Assembly: GCF_002076895.1 (NCBI RefSeq)
Contig: NZ_CP020465.1
Location: forward strand, 4,092,001 to 4,156,000
DNA length: 64,000 nt
Direction of reading: 5' to 3'
Source of the DNA: Cognaticolwellia beringensis
GTDB lineage: Bacteria; Pseudomonadota; Gammaproteobacteria; Enterobacterales; Alteromonadaceae
A model generated the notes under the pieces. It saw only the letters and a program-made list of their open reading frames with translations, made no database searches and was not told the origin of the DNA. The translations under genes were made by a program, and so were the position numbers. This document shows positions 25,301 to 32,593 of the stretch, piece after piece (the stretch's first letter is position 1; each line of letters opens with the position of its first letter).

Positions 25301-26611
25301 GATGTGTATAGCGAGCAAGGCGAGAAATTAAAAACTGAAATTGAATCTGGCTTGATTTTTCTATCATTAGTTGTGCTACTTGCTTTGGTTTGGTTATGGT
25401 TTTACTTTAATCGCAAAATTCTCTGGCCAAAAATTTACTGTCCGTCGGGGTTTTTAGGACATATAAATCATTTATGCTCAAGTGTTGCCCATATGACCCA
25501 CGGGCAGCCTGAAGAAAACCTTTTGATTAAAATAGACACGACTCAACTAGGTGGCGTTGGATTAGCGCTGTTAATACGCCAACAGCAGGCAGATGAACAC
25601 TTAGAAGAAAAACTGACTCTCGTTACAGGATTTGATGAACTTTTTAAAATAAGTCCAATTTTGCAACTCTTTTCAAGTCAGAAAACTTATTTACCTAATC
25701 TTAAAATTGATATGCAACGAGACAGTAGTTCAGATTTATTGTCGGTACAAATTTGGGACATTGAGACTTGTTTGGAGAAAGTTAAATTTCGACAGTGTCT
25801 GCTAGATCTTATTATGGAATTAAAATCTTTAACTATATCCAATAAGCTACAAAGTTTTACTATTTATTCTGGTTTTAGGAGTTTACGCCGGGTCAAAATG
25901 AAAGACTCTTTATCTGACATTAACCCGTCGATTCCTGAACATGCAGAATACATGTCTTGGTCAGAGTGCTTGATGGATTTTACTGTTAGTGTGATAGAAG
26001 ATTTACAGCACAACATTGATAGCCGCATGCTAGCTAACGAAATAAAGTATATTCCAGAATTAAAATATTTAAATAAATATGTTAACAAAGCTTTAAAGCC
26101 AGAACGCAGAAAACGTGATTGGAGCTTGAACGATAGTGATTTGTCTGAGTCAGGCTGGGCGACTATTAATTTTATTCTTTTACATGCCGATGCATTATAT
26201 CGCTTTAAATGGGAGTCTTGTTCAGGTTCCGAAAAGGTGGCTTTATATAATTTAGCAAAGAAACATCATCTTAATCCTAGTAACACCGATATGATTGAAC
26301 ATTTAGCCATCAATGGCATGATCAAGGTTAAACATGACTATCTTGAGATTATAAATAAAAGTTTTGCCCAATTTGTCTTACAGGCTGAAAGTAAAGAGAC
26401 TATGCAAGAGCTAGTAAGTATAGGAGAAGCAGGCGTGTGGAAAAACTACCGACTACCTCTAGCATTGTTTATTGTCGTCATTGTAGGTGGTATTGCGCTT
26501 ACTTCTGGTGAGTCTATATTTATCATAATTGCCTCTATTGCCGGTGTATTAGGCACATTAGGCAGCTTAACCAGTAGCGCAAATATGCTAAAAGGGCAGT
26601 TTAAGGAATAA
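22313..26611 (+). CDS. large multi-spanning membrane protein with Cache-like sensor domain
   Basis: 1432 residues; an ATG at codon 5 is an alternative start and neither has a strong ribosome site. Membrane segments appear near 28-45, 267-288, 310-328, 755-775, 800-820, 829-851, 869-890, 1014-1033, 1381-1398 and 1401-1420. Between TM3 and TM4, about 515-750 reads like a double-Cache ligand-binding domain (ISHRNYYKRV; MIVDRNTGDVLFHSDESRS). Residues about 1050-1370 are cytoplasmic and include WDIETCLEKVKFRQCLLDLIMEL and a winged-helix-like end, distantly like regulatory NTPase proteins, but no Walker A motif is visible. No kinase, GGDEF or methyl-accepting domain follows. I do not recognise the family. 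It is monocistronic, between a terminator upstream and a shared one downstream. Confidence 0.75.
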   Translation: MEIHMPSSIIATQPSSSQPRVRSRTWIYLFLGILFIAGFAYFRFVNVQTSFINNDFYRVLYEASNRFNENLNSLSKMHESGESQVAIRSLLPSYKRVKRTSNVDPVVPDGEYRYQISGQDILVFTSTYKAELNNEDIVPETVQGFSQYLFANKSGKVVAKGGGEKTISIVQMDDINLQLKKQSQKFNINFSNDKSNSDKEEANLPSYSSHVDMQLSYGDFRIFIFPFSLDTTLYQTKTNEVGSKLEQLYLVGLLPKQQLSKKGSGQWNISLLVVSLVSLIFMWTLIRLVLLPENHSITRFYQGLSQFASYGFYIVLVAMILSYLTQSGLQAHKTLTAQDHAGKIARQLEGELREVFNDLSRYRGFYASFVNSINQLQDEHVNQQDPLHPLDWPFDETITEINKALMILSDDLKSNCQGCSLNRIPPHFLAATSWKADIEEQSGINKISTKDAENLKKLVSYQAKPEELGVMSFFSGKLEATFDYKNEVFSSNAPREGSSNDFKEPKEGRCTNYITRREQSCNDFNAPKILTIFAANKQGVTNLPSIYYQESNSRPQAFNISHRNYYKRVRDYRGWRVDFYNKDITNCEKEVKECKKESFKNIYIQRLLNINDGTRGTTISVPMHQPHDDMNVDMSVAGYVLGADVVLPSVSLSPPGPFDLISMIVDRNTGDVLFHSDESRSLVENLFFAGNDSSTISQWIKAGLDNYSGADAKQLQGFYHGQPGKYTLAPSIIDSWAIVVFSPNDSLDSFMTNQFMYIVISFILVLALSFAIANFPRYWRTASEIKRKMALPKQLDNKRIMLICTALFTTNYGVFYISQLLQINSKVEYLYWLIPMITVIVLMFFIHYFYIKHFSKFVDTDSEKTTFKRGALLFVLGFGVTAWLHFGYLQYTGSMPLSTLNFNYEQQRCSGINKERRELTNMALKRYPNSVTQKRIPPTELLQVGEKLKAALSTEYDACQKILSVVEPSDYPKLNTLNNTLFGWGWFNTYILATDNDVYSEQGEKLKTEIESGLIFLSLVVLLALVWLWFYFNRKILWPKIYCPSGFLGHINHLCSSVAHMTHGQPEENLLIKIDTTQLGGVGLALLIRQQQADEHLEEKLTLVTGFDELFKISPILQLFSSQKTYLPNLKIDMQRDSSSDLLSVQIWDIETCLEKVKFRQCLLDLIMELKSLTISNKLQSFTIYSGFRSLRRVKMKDSLSDINPSIPEHAEYMSWSECLMDFTVSVIEDLQHNIDSRMLANEIKYIPELKYLNKYVNKALKPERRKRDWSLNDSDLSESGWATINFILLHADALYRFKWESCSGSEKVALYNLAKKHHLNPSNTDMIEHLAINGMIKVKHDYLEIINKSFAQFVLQAESKETMQELVSIGEAGVWKNYRLPLALFIVVIVGGIALTSGESIFIIIASIAGVLGTLGSLTSSANMLKGQFKE

Positions 26612-26681
26612 TCAAAGGCAGATAAAAAAGTTAGTTATTATGATTTCATTCGAACATTTTATGTGAATTTTGGCTATAAAA

Positions 26682-26717
26682 AATCCCCTGTATTTGTTGT
26701 GACAACTACAGGGGATT
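26682..26717. terminator. bidirectional terminator between convergent genes
   Basis: AATCCCCTGTA and TACAGGGGATT are 11-bp arms, extended by GTTGT/ACAAC inside. A-rich sequence (TAAAAAATCC) flanks one side and TTGCTATTTTT the other, so it can end transcription both from the Cache protein gene and from the CstA-type gene. Confidence 0.85.
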
Positions 26718-26748
26718 GCTATTTTTATCGCGAGTAAATTCGCTGTAT

Positions 26749-28269
26749 TTACATATTACTCGTTGTATTCAATTTTTTGTAATGCTTCGAGTGCACAATA
26801 GCCAGCGCGATAAAGCCAATAATTGCGACAACAGCACCAATGGGTTTACCAAAGTCGCTTGATAAGTTAAAACCAATTGCCGCAGTTAAAATGTAAGAGC
26901 AGGTTACAGCAGTCGCTATTACTGCAGGAATACTGGTGATCCAATGGAAAGTACCACGGTCAAATAAGTATTTGGTTGCAAGCCACAATACACTGGTTGA
27001 AAGTAGCATGTTAGAGAAAGCAAAGTAGCGCCATATTACTGTGAAGTCGAGCTTAGTCATAAAGTACGCTATGGTTAATATTGGCACGGCAAGCAATAAT
27101 CTATTTCGTAAGCTTTGCGGAATATTAAAAGCGTCAACAACGGTTAAACGCAATGAACGGAAAGCGGTATCACCAGAGGTAATTGGGAAAACAGCAACCG
27201 CAATAACAGCCATAATACCGCCAAACACACCTAAGTAACTATTTGCTACATGGTTAACCACTAAACCAGGGCCACCTTGGTCGAGCAATATTTTTAAACC
27301 AGCGTAACCTTCAGGAAATGCTGCAATACCTGCTAATGCCCATACACAACCTACAATACCTTCACATACCATTGCACCATAATATACCGGACGAACATAT
27401 TTTTCATTGGTTAAACAGCGGGCAATGATAGGGGCTTGAGTTGAATGAAAACCGCTGATTGCGCCACACGTAATGGTAATAAATAGTAATGGCCAAGTAG
27501 GTAAACCATCTGGGTTTGGCGCTAAAAAGTCATGAGCATGGTCAGCTTCAAAATAGGCTAAAAAATCACCTGTTACTGGTAAGTGTGGAGCATCCATTAA
27601 CAAAGCAACAGCCACTAAGGTGGTCATTAAAATCATTAATAAACCAAAGAAAGGATAAAATTTAGTGATAATTTTATCAATGGGTAACAAGGTTGCTAAA
27701 AAGTAATACCCTAAAATGGCTAATACCCAAAAGGTATTATTAGCTAATATTGTACCCTCAAAGAAATCTAGGTTACTTAGCAAGCCGGCAGGGCTCATAA
27801 TAAATACCACACCAACAAAAAACAGCAGCATAGCGGTAAATATCAACATGAAGCCTTTAAAAACTACATTGTAATATTTTCCTGCTATTTCTGGCAGGCT
27901 TTTGCCGTCTTCTTTAATACTCATAACACCTGAGAAGAAGTCGTGAACCGCACCACCTAAAACGTTACCAAGTACAATCCAAACCAAAGCAATAGGTCCA
28001 TATAAAGCACCTAGAATTGGGCCAAATATTGGACCAACACCTGCAATATTTAAAAATTGTATTAAAAATGCACGTACAGGATGAATGGCGACATAATCAA
28101 CACCTTCACTGAAGCGTTTTTGTGGTGTATCAATGGTTGAATCTAGTCCGGCTTGTTTTTCGACAAAGGGGCTATAAAATTTGTAACCTAATATTAAAAT
28201 AGTGAGGCAGATAAAAAAGATGATCATAATGGATATTTCTCTTTGTGATATTTTATTATTGAGTGCCAT
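26749..28269 (-). CDS. CstA-family carbon-starvation transporter (short form)
   Basis: 506 residues with about 13 hydrophobic segments. The CstA signature is clear in the first 150 residues: HPVRAFLIQFLNIAGVGPIFGPILGALYGP, then LGNVLGGAVHDFFSGVMS. The E. coli proteins CstA and BtsT, which carry peptides or pyruvate, are near 700 residues; this one belongs to the shorter group lacking the extra C-terminal segments. In the inner membrane it would import pyruvate or small peptides under nutrient limitation. The start is taken at the first ATG; the ribosome site is weak. It is divergent from the thioredoxin gene and ends at a shared terminator. The substrate is inferred from family only. Confidence 0.88.
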   Translation of the reverse strand: MALNNKISQREISIMIIFFICLTILILGYKFYSPFVEKQAGLDSTIDTPQKRFSEGVDYVAIHPVRAFLIQFLNIAGVGPIFGPILGALYGPIALVWIVLGNVLGGAVHDFFSGVMSIKEDGKSLPEIAGKYYNVVFKGFMLIFTAMLLFFVGVVFIMSPAGLLSNLDFFEGTILANNTFWVLAILGYYFLATLLPIDKIITKFYPFFGLLMILMTTLVAVALLMDAPHLPVTGDFLAYFEADHAHDFLAPNPDGLPTWPLLFITITCGAISGFHSTQAPIIARCLTNEKYVRPVYYGAMVCEGIVGCVWALAGIAAFPEGYAGLKILLDQGGPGLVVNHVANSYLGVFGGIMAVIAVAVFPITSGDTAFRSLRLTVVDAFNIPQSLRNRLLLAVPILTIAYFMTKLDFTVIWRYFAFSNMLLSTSVLWLATKYLFDRGTFHWITSIPAVIATAVTCSYILTAAIGFNLSSDFGKPIGAVVAIIGFIALAIVHSKHYKKLNTTSNM

Positions 28270-28577
28270 ATCATTTCATATAAGAAAGTGTCCACTTTTT
28301 AAAATGGAATGATATTAGATTGCAACTCGATTGTTCAAATATTGAATATTCGGCGCACTTTAGCAAAAGATTAAGACCTTAACAATAATACGTTTGGCTA
28401 ATTTTTTAGTGTCTTTTAGCCGATATTTGTACAATTTGTTTGTTAAATGAACTGATTTGTTTTTTAAGTCAAAATAGAAGTTAAAAGTGAGGTTTTACTG
28501 TTCAATAAATTTCATAAAACGTATTTTCAATTGTGGTTTTAAGCAATGCTTAAGTAAAGTATGCTGTTGTGGTAATT
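28270..28577. promoter_or_regulatory. divergent promoter region, cstA-type gene / thioredoxin gene
   Basis: 308 bp, AT-rich, no ORF. It must hold promoters for two divergent genes. CstA genes are often CRP-dependent, but I did not find a convincing TGTGA-N6-TCACA site. Confidence 0.35.
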
Positions 28578-29132
28578 ATGATGAACAAAAATATTGCTAA
28601 ACCGGTCTTACTTACTATTATATTTAAATTTTTGGATGTTACCATTTTGATACGCAGTTTATTAATACAAACTATTGTTTTTATATTTATTTTTAATGCT
28701 GTTTCGATGTTACGTGAAACCAGTATGTTGTCGACAAGTGCTGACATTGTCCCCGCCACACATGAATTAAAAACACTGAGCAATAACAACATAACTTTGC
28801 ATGCAAACGGAAAAAAAACCATCGTGTATTTTTTTGCACCCTGGTGCCAAGTATGCAACTTCAGTATTGATAATCTGCAAAGTGTCTATCAGAAAAATCC
28901 AGAGTTGAATGTAATCGCCGTTGCTTTAGATTTTGTCGATGTAGAAGAAGTCAAAAAATTTACTAATAATCATCAATTAACCTTTCCTGTTGCGTTAGGC
29001 AATGAGTCAGTAAAAGTAGATTTTCAAGTGATGGGATATCCAAGTTATTATGTTTTAAATGAAGAAAATACCATTATTGGTCGTTCTCTTGGCTATTCGT
29101 CTGAAATTGGTCTGTATTTAAGGAGTCTTTAG
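28578..29132 (+). CDS. membrane-anchored thioredoxin-like protein (TlpA/ResA type)
   Basis: 184 residues from the first ATG of an ATG-ATG pair; the frame is open to a GTG three codons earlier. A single membrane anchor lies near residues 22-42 (LIRSLLIQTIVFIFIFNAV), leaving the rest in the periplasm. The thioredoxin fold has the active site APWCQVCNFS (CxxC) at about 95, followed by the expected cis-Pro region GYPSYYVL. Proteins of this kind reduce or isomerise disulphides in the cell envelope, for example during cytochrome c maturation. No maturation genes are adjacent, so the partner is unknown. Confidence 0.85.
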   Translation: MMNKNIAKPVLLTIIFKFLDVTILIRSLLIQTIVFIFIFNAVSMLRETSMLSTSADIVPATHELKTLSNNNITLHANGKKTIVYFFAPWCQVCNFSIDNLQSVYQKNPELNVIAVALDFVDVEEVKKFTNNHQLTFPVALGNESVKVDFQVMGYPSYYVLNEENTIIGRSLGYSSEIGLYLRSL

Positions 29133-29196
29133 ACTTCTGATCTTTTAAGTGTTTGTGTACACTGTTGCCATTATTAAATAATGAGCAGACTGCCTT

Positions 29197-30324
29197 ATGC
29201 AAATTTCATCAAACTTCGACTCAGGTAATATCGAGGTTATCTCCGCCGAAAGTCCTAGCAATATAGAACTAGCCATTAAAAAAGATCATCAATCAGAATT
29301 CTACCAATGGTTTCATTTTAAACTACATAACACTGAACATTCAGAACATGTTATGCATTTAACTAATGCTGGCAAGTCAGCTTATGTAGAGGGATGGAAA
29401 GACTACCAAGCGGTTGCTTCTTATGATCGTCAACATTGGTTTCGTGTTCCAACAACATTCGATGGTGAAAACCTCTCAATTACTTTCACTCCAGAATATG
29501 ATTCAACATACTTTGCTTATTTTGCTCCTTACAGTTACGAACGCCATCAAGATTTAATTCACAGTGCACAATTAGATATAGATTGTCAGTTACAAGTGTT
29601 AGGTCAAACACTTGATGGACGTGATATGTCGTTATTAAAAGTTGGAGAAGAGGGCGAAGGCAAAAAAGTTATTTGGATCACTGCGCGTCAGCATCCAGGT
29701 GAAACCATGGCTGAATGGTTCATGGAAGGTTTTATTGATCGCTTATTAGATGAAGATGACGGTGTTGCACGTTCATTGCTCAACAGTGCCGTATTTTATT
29801 TAGTACCAAACATGAACCCTGATGGTTCTGCCAGAGGTCATCTTCGCACGAATGCAAAAGGGGTAAATTTAAACCGTGAATGGCTATCGCCAACAATGGA
29901 GAACAGCCCAGAGGTTTATTTAGTTAGAGAGAAAATGCTTGCTACTGGTGTAGATATGCATCTAGATATTCATGGCGATGAGGCTTTACCTTACAACTTT
30001 GTTGCAGGTAGTGAAGGTGTTCCATCGTACAATGAACGAGTTAAAGGACTTGAAGATAATTTCAAAAATATACTTCTCGCTATTACACCAGAATTTCAAG
30101 ATGACAAAGGCTACGATAAAGACGAGCCGGGTAAAGCTAACTTAACAGTTGCTGCTAATTGGGTGGGTGAAAATTTTAAATGTTTAGCTTATACCGTTGA
30201 AATGCCATTTAAAGACAACGATTTATTACCTGATTATAGTGTAGGTTGGTCTGACGAGCGCAGTAGCTTATTCGGTCGAGATTTCCTAACAGCTGTTTAT
30301 CATGTGGTTGATGACTTACGATAA
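29197..30324 (+). CDS. M14-family zinc carboxypeptidase, cytosolic-carboxypeptidase-like
   Basis: 375 residues, no signal peptide. An N-terminal beta-sandwich domain (about 1-120, FYQWFHFKLHN; FAPYSYERH) precedes the peptidase, as in bacterial relatives of eukaryotic cytosolic carboxypeptidases. Zinc ligands are visible in ARQHPGETMAEW (His and Glu) and DIHGDE (His), and the general base Glu in AYTVEMPFK. NMNPDGSARGHLRTNAKGVNLNREW carries the substrate-carboxylate-binding Asn-Arg. The best-known relative is the Pseudomonas aeruginosa PaCCP structure. It would trim C-terminal residues from peptides or proteins in the cytoplasm; natural substrates in bacteria are not established. The AGCS symporter gene follows after 55 bp. 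Confidence 0.9.
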   Translation: MQISSNFDSGNIEVISAESPSNIELAIKKDHQSEFYQWFHFKLHNTEHSEHVMHLTNAGKSAYVEGWKDYQAVASYDRQHWFRVPTTFDGENLSITFTPEYDSTYFAYFAPYSYERHQDLIHSAQLDIDCQLQVLGQTLDGRDMSLLKVGEEGEGKKVIWITARQHPGETMAEWFMEGFIDRLLDEDDGVARSLLNSAVFYLVPNMNPDGSARGHLRTNAKGVNLNREWLSPTMENSPEVYLVREKMLATGVDMHLDIHGDEALPYNFVAGSEGVPSYNERVKGLEDNFKNILLAITPEFQDDKGYDKDEPGKANLTVAANWVGENFKCLAYTVEMPFKDNDLLPDYSVGWSDERSSLFGRDFLTAVYHVVDDLR

Positions 30325-30379
30325 AAATTTTACAACACAATGTTAACTTTATAAAAATAATAATTATTAGGAGTATGGA

Positions 30380-31876
30380 ATGCAAGAAATTGTGAATATG
30401 ATAAATGGCTATATTTGGAGCCCATATTTAATTTATCTGTGTCTTGGGGCTGGAGTTTTTTTCTCTATTTTAACGCGTTTTGTACAAATTCGTCATTTTC
30501 GTGAAATGTTCCGTTTATTACTTTCAGGTAAAAGTTCAGCAAAGGGGATATCCTCATTTCAAGCATTAGCGGTTTCGTTGTCGGGACGAGTAGGTACCGG
30601 TAACATTGCTGGGGTAGCTGCGGCCATTGGTTTTGGTGGTCCTGGTGCCGTATTTTGGATGTGGGTTGTTGCTTTTTTAGGGGCTGCTACAGCTTATATT
30701 GAATCAACAAACGCTCAAATTTATAAAGAAGAAGAAGACGGCCAATATCGTGGTGGTCCAGCGTACTATATAGAAAAGGCGCTTGGACAAAAATGGTATG
30801 CTTGGACGTTTGCTCTCGCGACAATTTTGGCTTGTGGTGTACTTTTACCTGTTGTTCAATCTAACGGTATTGGTGATGCTATGGTCAACGTTTTTGGTGT
30901 CGGCGGCTCGGTTAACTCTTTTATGGGCGCCTTGCCTTTAACAAAAGTGTATACCGCGGTATTTATTGTTATATTGCTTGGCTTTATCATTTTCGGTGGC
31001 GTTAAACGTATCGCCAGCTTCACACAAGTTGTCGTGCCGTTTATGGCATTAGCCTATATCATTATTGCGTGTTCAATCATTGCACTACATATTGATGCAT
31101 TACCAAGAATATTCATGTTAATTGTTTCAGATGCGTTCTCTCCTATGGCTGGCTTTGGTGCTGCAATTGGTTGGGGTGTAAAACGTGGTGTTTATTCAAA
31201 TGAAGCTGGTCAAGGTACCGGTCCTCATGCCGCCGCTGCAGCTGAAGTTCAACATCCGGCACAACAAGGACTTGTACAAGCGTTTTCTGTTTACATTGAT
31301 ACGCTATTTGTTTGTTCTGCAACAGCATTTATGATTTTAATCACACAGTCTTATAATGTAATGCCTGAAGGTGCATCAAGCTTTGTTGTACAAAATTTAG
31401 CCAGTGATGTGGTTATTAACGGACCTGCTTTTACACAGCTTGCTGTTGATAGTGTACTAACCGGTTTCGGTAAGCCGTTTATTGCAATAGCATTGTTTTT
31501 CTTTGCATTTACAACGGTACTTGCGTACTACTTCATTGCAGAAAACAACGTTTCTTATATAAACAAAACCATTAAAATGCCAATACTTAGGTTTGTGCTT
31601 AAGTTAATCATTATGACAGCCGTATTTTACGGTACTGTTGCAGAGCCAAGTGCTGCTTGGGGATTAGGTGACATAGGTGTTGGTTTAATGGCATGGTTAA
31701 ATATTGTTGGTATTATTGCAATTTTCTTTATGGCTAAGCCCGCAATTAAAGCGTTAAAAGACTACGAAAGACAGCAAAAAGAGGGTGTTGAAGATTACAC
31801 TTTTGATCCAAAAACTTTAGAAATTAAAAATGCTGACTTTTGGGAAAACCGTTTTAATAAGCAAAATAAAAAATAA
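30380..31876 (+). CDS. alanine/glycine:cation symporter (AGCS family)
   Basis: 498 residues, normal length, about ten or eleven membrane segments. The family signature GRVGTGNIAGVAAAIGFGGPGAVFWMW lies near residue 70-95, and GVKRGVYSNEAGQGTGPHAAAAAE near 270. AGGAG precedes the ATG. It takes up alanine or glycine with Na+ (or H+) across the inner membrane. It follows the M14 carboxypeptidase at 55 bp and could share its transcript, with peptide-derived amino acids as a theme, though this is weak. A strong terminator follows the stop. The family call is firm; alanine versus glycine is not decided. Confidence 0.93.
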   Translation: MQEIVNMINGYIWSPYLIYLCLGAGVFFSILTRFVQIRHFREMFRLLLSGKSSAKGISSFQALAVSLSGRVGTGNIAGVAAAIGFGGPGAVFWMWVVAFLGAATAYIESTNAQIYKEEEDGQYRGGPAYYIEKALGQKWYAWTFALATILACGVLLPVVQSNGIGDAMVNVFGVGGSVNSFMGALPLTKVYTAVFIVILLGFIIFGGVKRIASFTQVVVPFMALAYIIIACSIIALHIDALPRIFMLIVSDAFSPMAGFGAAIGWGVKRGVYSNEAGQGTGPHAAAAAEVQHPAQQGLVQAFSVYIDTLFVCSATAFMILITQSYNVMPEGASSFVVQNLASDVVINGPAFTQLAVDSVLTGFGKPFIAIALFFFAFTTVLAYYFIAENNVSYINKTIKMPILRFVLKLIIMTAVFYGTVAEPSAAWGLGDIGVGLMAWLNIVGIIAIFFMAKPAIKALKDYERQQKEGVEDYTFDPKTLEIKNADFWENRFNKQNKK

Positions 31877-31890
31877 TTGATGATTACTGA

Positions 31891-31919
31891 AAAAAAACGC
31901 CCGCAAGGGCGTTTTTTTT
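31891..31919 (+). terminator. rho-independent terminator after the AGCS symporter gene
   Basis: ACGCCC, loop GCAA, GGGCGT, preceded by seven A and followed by eight T. A textbook hairpin 15 bp after the stop; the A-run makes it possibly active in both directions. Confidence 0.93.
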
Positions 31920-31953
31920 AGGTAAAATAAAGTATCGAAACAGAGGTAGAAAA

Positions 31954-32283
31954 ATGGCCGTAATAAATTGCCCAAGTTGTAAGAAAAAAATATCCGATAA
32001 AGCTAAGCAGTGTGAGCATTGCCAAATAGACTTAACCGCATTAGATGCTGATAAAATAGCAAGTTTAAAGCGCGTCAGTGCAGTAGCTAAGTCACAACAA
32101 TTAATGAATCATTCTTTTATTGCTATGTTATTATTTTGTGGTGGTTTTCTGTTTTTATATTGGCAAGATGCACAACCGGGTACTTGGGAATATATTTCTG
32201 CAATAACCAGTACAGTATTAGGTTTTATTCTTTATATAATTACCCGAGTTAGACTTATATTAACCAAACGTAGCCAATCTTAA
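31954..32283 (+). CDS. zinc-ribbon membrane protein
   Basis: 109 residues. The N-terminus has a zinc ribbon with two CxxC pairs (NCPSCKKK and QCEHCQID) in the first 25 residues. Two hydrophobic segments follow (about 50-68, FIAMLLFCGGFLFLYW; about 77-96, YISAITSTVLGFILYIITRV). The tail is basic. Proteins of this layout are common and uncharacterised. AGAGG precedes the ATG. It lies 25 bp ahead of yeaC and is probably the first gene of a three-gene unit with yeaC and the DUF349 protein. Confidence 0.75.
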   Translation: MAVINCPSCKKKISDKAKQCEHCQIDLTALDADKIASLKRVSAVAKSQQLMNHSFIAMLLFCGGFLFLYWQDAQPGTWEYISAITSTVLGFILYIITRVRLILTKRSQS

Positions 32284-32308
32284 TTAACCTAATTTATAAG
32301 AGATATTC

Positions 32309-32593
32309 ATGGATATCATTCAGTTAGTCGACAATATGTCAGAAGAAATGTATTTGCGCTTAAAATGTGCCGCTGAAACTGGCAAATGGCCAGAAGGTAC
32401 CGTTGTGGCTAAAGAGCAGCAATTAAGTGCTTTACAAATTACCATGGCTTATCAATCTAAACATTTAAACTCTGATCAAACCCTTTCTATTAGCCCTAAA
32501 GGTGAGATGATCATAAAAACAAAACGCGAACTACGTTCGGATTTCCCTACAGCGCAAGACAGTAATGACATTGCTAGGTTTTCAGATATATGA
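32309..32593 (+). CDS. yeaC: YeaC-family protein (DUF1315)
   Basis: 94 residues. It matches E. coli YeaC along its length: MSEEMYLRLKCAAETGKWPEGT, a run of QxxALQITMAYQSKHLN, and a last part of the form GEMIIKTKREL. The function of the family is not known. In E. coli yeaC lies near pncA, ansA, sppA and ydjA; here it is also close to ansA, sppA and ydjA, a conserved gammaproteobacterial neighbourhood. The stop overlaps the start of the DUF349 gene by 4 bp, so they are translationally coupled. Confidence 0.88.
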   Translation: MDIIQLVDNMSEEMYLRLKCAAETGKWPEGTVVAKEQQLSALQITMAYQSKHLNSDQTLSISPKGEMIIKTKRELRSDFPTAQDSNDIARFSDI

